From: an uncultured Clostridia bacterium
GTDB lineage: Bacteria; Bacillota; Clostridia; Christensenellales; CAG-314
Direction of reading: 5' to 3'
Assembly (NCBI GenBank): GCA_934230325.1
Contig: CAKQEP010000002.1
Coordinates: 1 to 64,000 of the forward strand
Length of the DNA: 64,000 nucleotides
Below, one piece after another: positions 17,537 through 24,332 of this stretch (its first letter is position 1; each line of letters starts with the position of its first letter). The notes under the pieces were generated by a model. It was given only the letters and a program-made list of their open reading frames with translations, ran no database searches and was not told where the DNA came from. The position numbers and the translations under genes were made by a program.

Positions 17537-20500
17537 CTACGCGTCTATGGTAGAAACGCAAATAGTCGTTTCTTCCAAAACGTCAAGCAAAACTTTTACC
17601 GTGTCCAGCGACGTGAACGTGGTTATGTTGTTTTCCGTCGCCATGCGCCGTATCATATAACCGTCGGCGTTTGTTCCGTTGGTCACGACGTCGCTCGTGT
17701 TGATTACGTACGCGACGTGACCTTGCCGCAAAGTGTTTAAAATGTCTTTGGAGCCGTCGCTTATCTTGCCTAATATTCGCGTCTTTATCCCTTTGCTCTT
17801 TAAGTAGTCCGCCGTGCCTTTGGTCGCTTCGATATTAAAACCGAGATTGTAAAAACGCCTTACCAAAGGCAACGCTTCCGCTTTGTCCTTGTCGCATACG
17901 GTGACAAAAACCGTGCCGTAATTTTGTAGTTTTAAACCCGCCGCTTGCAACGCTTTGTACAACGCGCGGTTAAGTTTGTCGTCATAACCTATCGCCTCGC
18001 CGGTAGACTTCATTTCCGGTGAAAGGTATGCGTCCAAACCGCTCAATTTGTTGAAAGAAAAAACGGGCGCTTTGACGTAACGACGCTTTTTTTCTTCGGG
18101 ATAAATGCGGAAAATGCCTTGCTCGTTTAGCGTTTTGCCCAAAATGACTTCCGTTGCGATGTCCGCAAGACTGTATCCCGTCGCTTTTGACAAAAACGGT
18201 ACCGTGCGCGAAGAACGCGGGTTGACTTCTATAATGTACACCTTGTCGTCCTTGTCCACGATAAACTGAATGTTGAACAATCCGACGATGCCTATCGCAA
18301 GTCCTAATTTTTTGGTGTATTGCAAAATCGTTCCTTTCACCTTGTCGCTTATGCTGAAAGCGGGGTATACGCTTATGCTGTCGCCGCTGTGAACGCCCGT
18401 GCGCTCCACCAACTCCATAATTCCGGATACAAAAACGTCTTTGCCGTCGCAAACGGCGTCTACTTCTACTTCTCTGCCGACGACGTACTTATCTACCAAA
18501 ACGGGTTTTTCGTCGCTCATATCGACTGCCGTTTGCAAGTATTTGCGTAAACCGTCCTCGTTTGCCACTATCTGCATGGCTCTGCCGCCAAGCACGAAAG
18601 AAGGACGTACCAACACGGGATATCCTATCTTTTTTGCAACTTTAACGCCGTCGTAAACGTTGGTGACGGCTTTGCCCTTTGGCTTTGGAATATTGAGGTC
18701 GTCAAGAAGTTTTTCAAACAAATCCCTATCTTCGGCTTTGTCTATTGCGGCGCAATCCGTGCCGATTATCGTCACGCCCTTGTCAAAAAGCGGTTTGGCA
18801 AGATTTATCGCCGTTTGACCGCCCAAAGAAGCAATTACGCCCAACGGTTTTTCGAGTTCTATTATGTTAAACACGTCTTCGGGCGTGAGCGGCTCAAAGT
18901 ACAGTTTGTCCGAAGTAGTGTAATCGGTAGAAACCGTTTCCGGATTGTTGTTTATTATTATCGCTTCATACCCCGCCTTTTTGATGGTCTGAACGGCGTG
19001 AACGGTAGAATAATCAAACTCTACCCCCTGCCCGATACGTATCGGCCCTGCTCCCAAAACTATTATTTTTTCCTTCGTTCCGTCGGTGCGCGACTCGTTT
19101 TCTTCCCCGTTGTATGTCGAGTAAAAATAGGGTACGTATGCGTCAAACTCCGACGCGCAGGTGTCTATCGCCTTGTAAACGGGGGTAATACCGTTTTTGA
19201 CTCGCATATCGTAAATTTCCTTTTCCGTCGCGCGCCAGAGTTTTGCTATCGCTCTGTCGCAAAAACCGTATTTTTTGCACTTTTCGAGAGTTTTTACGTC
19301 AAACGGATTTGTTGCCGCCTCCCACTCCAACTTGACTATATTGTTGATTTTATCGATAAAAAACATATCGATTTGAGTTGCGGAAGCAATTTTTTCCGCC
19401 GTTACTCCGCGCCGCAACAACTCCGCAATCATATAAATGCGGTCGTCTGTGGCTTTTTTGATATAGTTGAGCAATTCGCTTTTTGTCATTTGCTCGGCTT
19501 TTTTCAAAAACAAATGGTACGTACCCGTTTCCAGCGAGCGAACGGCTTTGAGAAGACTTTCTTCAAAATTTCTGCCTATACTCATTACTTCTCCCGTCGC
19601 TTTCATTTGCGTGGACAATACGTTGCTCGCTCCCGCAAATTTATCAAAGGGGAAACGCGGCATTTTGGTGACTATATAGTCCAACGTCGGCTCGAAACTC
19701 GCCAAAGTGTTTGCAAGCATTATCTCGTCCAAAGTCAACCCGACCGCGATTTTTGCGGATACTCTCGCAATGGGGAATCCGCTTGCCTTGCTTGCAAGCG
19801 CAGAAGAACGAGATACGCGCGGATTGACTTCTATTACGTAATAATCAAACGATTTAGGATCGAGCGCAAACTGAATGTTGCAACCTCCTTCTATCTTTAA
19901 CGCGCGAATAATTTTCAACGCGCTGTTGCGCAACATCTGATACTCTTTGTTGGACAGCGTTTGGCTCGGACATACCACTATGGAGTCCCCCGTATGCACG
20001 CCGACGGGATCGAGATTTTCCATATTGCAAACCACTATCGCAGTGTCGCAAGCGTCGCGCATTACTTCGTACTCGATTTCTTTAAAGCCTTTTACGCTTT
20101 TTTCTACAAGCACTTCTCCGACGGGAGAAATATCCAAAGCGTTTTGCATTAGTTCCGCAAAATCGTTTTCGCTCTCCGCAAATCCGCCGCCCGTGCCGCC
20201 GAGAGTGAACGCAGGACGCAACACAACGGGAAAACCGATGCGCTTTGCCGCCGCAAGACCTTCTTCTACGGTGCGAGCAATTTCCGACGGGCAAACGGGT
20301 TCGCCGATTTCCTCGCATAGTTTTTTAAACAAATCCCTGTCTTCCGCTTTTTCTATGCTGTCGCTTTTAGTACCCAAAAGTTGTACGCGACACTCGCGAA
20401 GTACTCCCTTTTTTTCCAGTTGCATTGCAAGGTTTAATCCCGTCTGTCCGCCTATACTCGGAATTATCGCGTCGGGCCGCTCGTAACGTATTATCTTTGC

Positions 20501-20722
20501 TACGTATTCCAACGTGAGCGGCTCCATATAAACTTTGTCCGCTATGCTCGTATCCGTCATTATCGTCGCAGGGTTGGAATTGCAAAGCACGACTTGATAA
20601 CCTTCTTCTTTAAGGGCAAGACATGCCTGCGTACCCGCATAGTCAAACTCCGCCGCCTGTCCGATGACGATAGGACCGCTTCCTATGACCATTATTTTTT
20701 TTATGTTTTTCTTTTTTGGCAT
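17537..20722 (-). CDS. carB: Carbamoyl-phosphate synthase large subunit
   Basis: 1061 residues, the full length for the family. There are two homologous ATP-grasp halves, each with the GSGPIVIGQAAEFDY / GAGPIRIGQGVEFDY glycine motif at the start of its half, and a C-terminal methylglyoxal-synthase-like allosteric domain from about residue 930. It makes carbamoyl phosphate from bicarbonate, ATP and ammonia supplied by CarA. The binding site is GAGGAGG. Clustering with pyr genes indicates pyrimidine rather than arginine control. Confidence 0.96.
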   Translation of the reverse strand: MPKKKNIKKIMVIGSGPIVIGQAAEFDYAGTQACLALKEEGYQVVLCNSNPATIMTDTSIADKVYMEPLTLEYVAKIIRYERPDAIIPSIGGQTGLNLAMQLEKKGVLRECRVQLLGTKSDSIEKAEDRDLFKKLCEEIGEPVCPSEIARTVEEGLAAAKRIGFPVVLRPAFTLGGTGGGFAESENDFAELMQNALDISPVGEVLVEKSVKGFKEIEYEVMRDACDTAIVVCNMENLDPVGVHTGDSIVVCPSQTLSNKEYQMLRNSALKIIRALKIEGGCNIQFALDPKSFDYYVIEVNPRVSRSSALASKASGFPIARVSAKIAVGLTLDEIMLANTLASFEPTLDYIVTKMPRFPFDKFAGASNVLSTQMKATGEVMSIGRNFEESLLKAVRSLETGTYHLFLKKAEQMTKSELLNYIKKATDDRIYMIAELLRRGVTAEKIASATQIDMFFIDKINNIVKLEWEAATNPFDVKTLEKCKKYGFCDRAIAKLWRATEKEIYDMRVKNGITPVYKAIDTCASEFDAYVPYFYSTYNGEENESRTDGTKEKIIVLGAGPIRIGQGVEFDYSTVHAVQTIKKAGYEAIIINNNPETVSTDYTTSDKLYFEPLTPEDVFNIIELEKPLGVIASLGGQTAINLAKPLFDKGVTIIGTDCAAIDKAEDRDLFEKLLDDLNIPKPKGKAVTNVYDGVKVAKKIGYPVLVRPSFVLGGRAMQIVANEDGLRKYLQTAVDMSDEKPVLVDKYVVGREVEVDAVCDGKDVFVSGIMELVERTGVHSGDSISVYPAFSISDKVKGTILQYTKKLGLAIGIVGLFNIQFIVDKDDKVYIIEVNPRSSRTVPFLSKATGYSLADIATEVILGKTLNEQGIFRIYPEEKKRRYVKAPVFSFNKLSGLDAYLSPEMKSTGEAIGYDDKLNRALYKALQAAGLKLQNYGTVFVTVCDKDKAEALPLVRRFYNLGFNIEATKGTADYLKSKGIKTRILGKISDGSKDILNTLRQGHVAYVINTSDVVTNGTNADGYMIRRMATENNITTFTSLDTVKVLLDVLEETTICVSTIDA

Positions 20723-20727
20723 AACCG

Positions 20728-21816
20728 TTACCTCCTCATGTTTTGCAAAAATATATCAAACAGATACCCGCTGTCTTCCGGACCTGCAGCGCTTTCGGGG
20801 TGATACTGAACGGAAAAAACGTTGTCCTCTTTGCTCGCCAAACCTTCTACCGTGCCGTCAAGCAAATTGAGATGTGTGACGGATAATCCCGTGCCGCTCA
20901 ACGACTTTAAGTCTACGGCATAACTGTGGTTTTGAGAAGTGATTTCTACCTTGCCCGTCGCGAGATTTTTGACGGGGTGATTGCCTCCCCTGTGACCGAA
21001 TTTGAGTTTGTACGTTTTTGCGCCGTACGCCAAAGCAATGGTTTGATGCCCTAAACATATACCGAATATCGGCAATTTTCCGCGTAGGCTTTTTATTAAA
21101 TCCACCACCGTCGTAACGTCTTGCGGATTGCCCGGTCCGTTGGACAAAAACAATCCGTCGGGATTTGTCGCTAACACGTCGGCGGCAGTGGCGTCGTAGG
21201 GCAAAAGCGTTACGTCGCAACCGCGCGCGTTTAAACAACGTATTATATTTAGTTTAATTCCGCAATCTATCGCCGCAACTTTAAACTCCGCCGTCGTCGT
21301 TGTAGACGGAAAAAATTTGGCGGTTTTTACGCTTACCTGCGAAACCAAATCGCGGGGTACAGGGTTTGCTTTTATCTTTGCCAAAGCGTCTTTTTTTGCG
21401 GTGTGTACGGAAGTGATTATGCCTTCTCTGCTACCGAAACTGCGTATGCTTCTCGCAAGTTTTCTCGTGTCTATGCCTTCTATGGCGGGTATGCCGTACT
21501 CTTTCAGTTTGTCGGAAAGATTTTTGCCGCTCCTAAAATTTGACGGACGAGGATTGTATTCCCCTACGATAAGACCGCCTATCGACGGAGTGTCCGTTTC
21601 GTCGTCAAAATCGTTTATCCCGTAATTTCCTATCAACGGATAGGTCATGACTACCGCTTGCCCCGTATAAGACGGGTCGGAAACAATTTCCTGATATCCG
21701 ACCATACTCGTATTAAATACTACCTCGCATACGCGCTCGACGTCCGCGCCGAAACCATAACCTACATACTCGCTACCGTCTTCTAAAACAAGTTTTTTGT
21801 CTGCAAGTCTTGCCAT
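20728..21816 (-). CDS. carA: Carbamoyl-phosphate synthase small subunit
   Basis: 362 residues. The C-terminal class I glutaminase has the nucleophile motif GICLGHQ and the HPE of QYHPESAAGP. The N-terminal CPSase domain begins LVLEDGSEYVGYGFG. It hydrolyses glutamine to feed ammonia to CarB, 5 bases downstream. The start codon lies 34 bases inside the end of pyrC in another frame, with a clear GGAGG site, so the overlap looks real. Confidence 0.95.
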   Translation of the reverse strand: MARLADKKLVLEDGSEYVGYGFGADVERVCEVVFNTSMVGYQEIVSDPSYTGQAVVMTYPLIGNYGINDFDDETDTPSIGGLIVGEYNPRPSNFRSGKNLSDKLKEYGIPAIEGIDTRKLARSIRSFGSREGIITSVHTAKKDALAKIKANPVPRDLVSQVSVKTAKFFPSTTTTAEFKVAAIDCGIKLNIIRCLNARGCDVTLLPYDATAADVLATNPDGLFLSNGPGNPQDVTTVVDLIKSLRGKLPIFGICLGHQTIALAYGAKTYKLKFGHRGGNHPVKNLATGKVEITSQNHSYAVDLKSLSGTGLSVTHLNLLDGTVEGLASKEDNVFSVQYHPESAAGPEDSGYLFDIFLQNMRR

Positions 21817-23006
21817 ACTTTTTTACCTCCGTATACCGTCAAAATACATTTTCCGTAAAGTTCCTCGCCGTCAAAGGGCGTGCTTTTGCCTTTGGATACA
21901 AATTCGCTTGCGTCGACTTTAAACGGAGCGCCGACGTCCCATACGCAAAAATCTTGCTTTGACAACGGTATATCAAAACGCTGTCGCGGATTGCGGCTCA
22001 TCAACTCAACCAAACGATTGAGCGACAAAAATCCCGAGCGCACAAGTTTTGTGTACAATGCCGCAAAAGACGTTTCCAACCCGACGATACCAAACGCGCT
22101 GTCTTTTAAACCGCGCGATTTTTCCTCTTGAGAGTGCGGTGCGTGGTCGGTTGCAATCATATCTATTGTTCCGTCGGCAACTCCTTCGCGCAATGCCGTC
22201 ATATCTTCTCGAGAACGCAACGGCGGATTCATTTTAAACCGACCGTCCTCTTTTATGTCCTCGTCGCAAAACACAAGGTAATGCGGAGCAGTTTCGCAAG
22301 TAACGTCGACGCCTTCCCTTTTTGCCTGCCTTATCAAATCGACGCTTTCCTTTGTCGAAACGTGGCAAACGTGGTATTTTGCGCCCGTTTCCCGCACCAA
22401 AGCAAGGTCGCGCGCAACGGCTTTGTACTCGCTCGCGCTGCAAATTCCTTTGTGGCCGTGCGATTTTGCGTATTTGCCGTCATGAATAAATCCGCCGTCA
22501 ATCAGGGAATCGTCTTCGCAGTGCGCCGCAACGATTTTGTTTAACGATTTTGCTTTTTTTAGCGCGGCGCGCATAGTTTCTTGGTCGTTAACGCCTTTGC
22601 CGTCATCGGAAAACGCGCATACGTATCTGCTTATTGCGTCCATATCCGACAATTCGCGCCCGTTTTGACCTTTGGTAATCGCTCCGTACGGAACGACTTT
22701 TATCAATGCGTCTTTGCTTATCGCGTCAAGTTGAATTTTTAGATTTTCAAAACTGTCGGGAACGGGGTTGACGTTGGGCATCGAACATATTGCGGTAAAA
22801 CCTCCCCGCGCGGCGGCTCGACTCCCCGACGCAATGCTTTCCTTATAAACAAAACCCGGCTCTCTCAAATGAACGTGAACGTCACAAAGGCCGGGTGTAA
22901 TAATAAAATTTTTGTATACGACGGGCAATACGCCTCCGTTGCGTTCAAAATGCGCCGCCAAAGTGTGCAAAAAACCGTATTCGGAAGTGCTTTTATCAAA
23001 CTGCAT
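21783..23006 (-). CDS. pyrC: Dihydroorotase, class I
   Basis: 407 residues from the ATG at 23006, which follows AAGGAGG; start codons further upstream lie in the attenuator leader. It shows the metal-binding DVHVHLREPG, HCEDDSLI, a conserved HVS and ATDHAPH. It cyclises carbamoyl aspartate to dihydroorotate using zinc. It is the first gene of the main pyrimidine unit, so the PyrR attenuator just upstream should control all eight genes through pyrB. Confidence 0.95.
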   Translation of the reverse strand: MQFDKSTSEYGFLHTLAAHFERNGGVLPVVYKNFIITPGLCDVHVHLREPGFVYKESIASGSRAAARGGFTAICSMPNVNPVPDSFENLKIQLDAISKDALIKVVPYGAITKGQNGRELSDMDAISRYVCAFSDDGKGVNDQETMRAALKKAKSLNKIVAAHCEDDSLIDGGFIHDGKYAKSHGHKGICSASEYKAVARDLALVRETGAKYHVCHVSTKESVDLIRQAKREGVDVTCETAPHYLVFCDEDIKEDGRFKMNPPLRSREDMTALREGVADGTIDMIATDHAPHSQEEKSRGLKDSAFGIVGLETSFAALYTKLVRSGFLSLNRLVELMSRNPRQRFDIPLSKQDFCVWDVGAPFKVDASEFVSKGKSTPFDGEELYGKCILTVYGGKKVWQDLQTKNLF

Positions 23007-23023
23007 GGATTGCCTCCTTAAAC

Positions 23024-23052
23024 AAAAAAATCTTGCCGAAACCGACAAGATT
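23024..23052 (-). terminator. Attenuator terminator before pyrC
   Basis: Stem AATCTTG ... CAAGATT followed by seven U. The 5' arm CAATCTT is complementary to AAGATTG at the 3' side of the upstream PyrR hairpin. An antiterminator can therefore form when PyrR is not bound, which is the classical three-structure pyr switch. Confidence 0.88.
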
Positions 23053-23097
23053 GTAGCAAAAGCAATCACAAAATAATTTGCTAAAAAATGCTTATTC

Positions 23098-23140
23098 CGT
23101 TGCAATCTTGACGGCATCTCTGTACCGACTTAAAAATCGT
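23098..23140 (-). promoter_or_regulatory. PyrR-binding RNA hairpin, pyrC leader
   Basis: The RNA reads CGGTA-CAGAGA-TGCCG: a 5-bp stem closing a CNGNGA hexaloop at 23112-23127. The bases that follow, TCAAGATTG, can alternatively pair with the terminator arm downstream. Confidence 0.88.
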
Positions 23141-23146
23141 AACTAT

Positions 23147-23175
23147 ATTTTAGCACGCCCGAGTGTTTCTGTCAA
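23147..23175 (-). promoter_or_regulatory. Promoter of the pyrC-pyrB unit
   Basis: TTGACA (23170-23175), 17 bases, TAAAAT (23147-23152). Confidence 0.8.
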
Positions 23176-23276
23176 CGGTTTTGACAAGATAAAAATATTC
23201 AATCGCAACAATCGTCGCAAATATGCGGCTTTTTAAAAAAATCAATAAACAATCTAAAAAAACAGCCTTAAAACGA

Positions 23277-23305
23277 TTGATTTTTTTTTGATTATAGTAT
23301 ATGAT
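23277..23305 (+). promoter_or_regulatory. Promoter of tRNA-Pro
   Basis: TTGATT (23277-23282), 17 bases, TATGAT (23300-23305). Transcription would begin about five bases before the mature tRNA. Confidence 0.65.
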
Positions 23306-23316
23306 ATTACGGCTGA

Positions 23317-23392
23317 CGAGGCGTAGCGCAGATGGTAGCGCGCATGGTTCGGGACCATGAGGTCGTGGGTTCAAATCCCGTCGCCTCGACCA
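23317..23392 (+). tRNA. tRNA-Pro (anticodon CGG)
   Basis: 76 nucleotides with an encoded CCA end. The acceptor arms CGAGGCG / CGCCTCG pair perfectly. The D arm is GCGC...GCGC. The anticodon arm is CATGG-TTCGGGA-CCATG, giving anticodon CGG with G37, which is usual for proline. The T arm GTGGG-TTCAAAT-CCCGT is intact (the outer pair is a wobble). The 3'-terminal 21 bases recur twice downstream at 23555 and 23946. Confidence 0.96.
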
Positions 23393-23420
23393 CAGCCGAC
23401 TTCACTATTGGTCGGTACAC

Positions 23421-23452
23421 AAAAAGACTTGCTCAATCGCAAGTCCTTTTTT
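23421..23452 (+). terminator. Terminator after tRNA-Pro
   Basis: Stem GACTTGC / GCAAGTC followed by CTTTTTT, 30 bases after the tRNA. The same trailer, including this stem, recurs near 23692-23765 and 24083-24156. Confidence 0.8.
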
Positions 23453-23554
23453 GTATACCTTCCCTTTTGCTCGTCGGCTTTCACCTTTATCGGCGTGATT
23501 AAAACGCTTTTGTGACGCTCGCTTTGCTCGCTATTCCGTCGCTTGCGCTCCTTA

Positions 23555-23575
23555 CAAATCCCGTCGCCTCGACCA
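23555..23575 (+). repeat. Copy 1 of the tRNA-Pro 3' end (att-like)
   Basis: 21 bases identical to tRNA positions 23372-23392, from the T-loop through CCA. It is followed by sequence unlike the real tRNA trailer. Such partial tRNA copies are typical of integrase attachment sites, or of relics of tandem tRNA genes. Confidence 0.75.
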
Positions 23576-23945
23576 GCGTCGCGGCAAAGCGATTTTTGCA
23601 AAAGACTGTCTTTCAGACGGTCTTTTTGCTTTTACGCTTGCCGCTCCTTTTCCCAAAAAGTTTTACAACTTTTTGGGGTCCCCTTTTTTATCGCTATTGG
23701 TCGGTACACAAAAAGACTTGCTCAATCGCAAGTCCTTTTTTGTATACCTTCCCTTTTGCTCGTCGACTTGTATAATAATCTAATGTATTCCTAATTAAAA
23801 CCGTTAAAATGCTTGCATTTTGACGGAGAGGAGCAGCCCGCTGTAGGGCGTAGGCGGCATATGAATATATGCCGACAAGCCTTTGGGCGGTGATGCGACG
23901 ATGTGACGCTCGCTTTGCTCACTATTCCGTCGCTTGCGCTTCTTA

Positions 23946-23966
23946 CAAATCCCGTCGCCTCGACCA
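23946..23966 (+). repeat. Copy 2 of the tRNA-Pro 3' end (att-like)
   Basis: The same 21 bases, 391 positions further on, in the second copy of the tandem repeat. Confidence 0.75.
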
Positions 23967-24189
23967 GCGTCGCAGCAAAGCGATTTTTGCAAAAGACTGT
24001 CTTTCAGACGGTCTTTTTGCTTTTACGCTTGCCGCTCCTTTTCCCAAAAAGTTTTACAACTTTTTGGGTTCCCCTTTTTTATCGCTATTGGTCGGTACAC
24101 AAAAAGACTTGCTCAATCGCAAGTCCTTTTTTGTATACCTTCCCCTTTGCTCGTCGGCTTGTATAATAATCTAATGTATTTCTAATTAA

Positions 24190-24292
24190 AACCGTCAAAA
24201 TGCTTGCATTTTGACGGAGAGGAGCAGCCCGCTGTAGGGCGTAGGCGGCATATGAATATATGTCGACAAGCCTTTGGGCGGTGCTGCGACGA
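24190..24292. repeat. Palindrome cluster within each 391-bp unit
   Basis: Three consecutive small inverted repeats: CGTCAAAATGC / GCATTTTGACG, GCCC...GGGC, and GGCATAT...ATATGTC (GGCATAT / ATATGCC in the other copy, where the cluster spans about 23799-23901). The arrangement recalls REP/MITE-like or structured-RNA elements. No transposase is present. Confidence 0.5.
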
Positions 24293-24332
24293 TGTGACGC
24301 GTTTGCGGGCGGTCAACACAATGCTAACCGTA

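Larger units (their letters stand above)
23511..24292. repeat. 391-bp tandem duplication downstream of tRNA-Pro
   Basis: Two head-to-tail copies, 23511-23901 and 23902-24292, share TGTGACGC at the junctions (a third TGTGACGC follows at 24293). They differ at only a few positions. Each copy holds a 21-base fragment of the tRNA 3' end, two terminator-like hairpins, an inverted repeat (CCCAAAAAGTT / AACTTTTTGGG), the tRNA trailer and a cluster of small palindromes. No protein-coding gene is recognised between the tRNA and 24333. Confidence 0.9.

Noticed and set aside
18815..19900. 361-codon plus-strand frame opposite carB
   Set aside because: Shadow of a fully conserved carbamoyl-phosphate synthase large subunit.
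23393..24300. CRISPR array or coding region after tRNA-Pro
   Set aside because: The repeats are 391 bp long with only two copies and no spacers. Reading frames there are short, repeated between the copies and lack binding sites.
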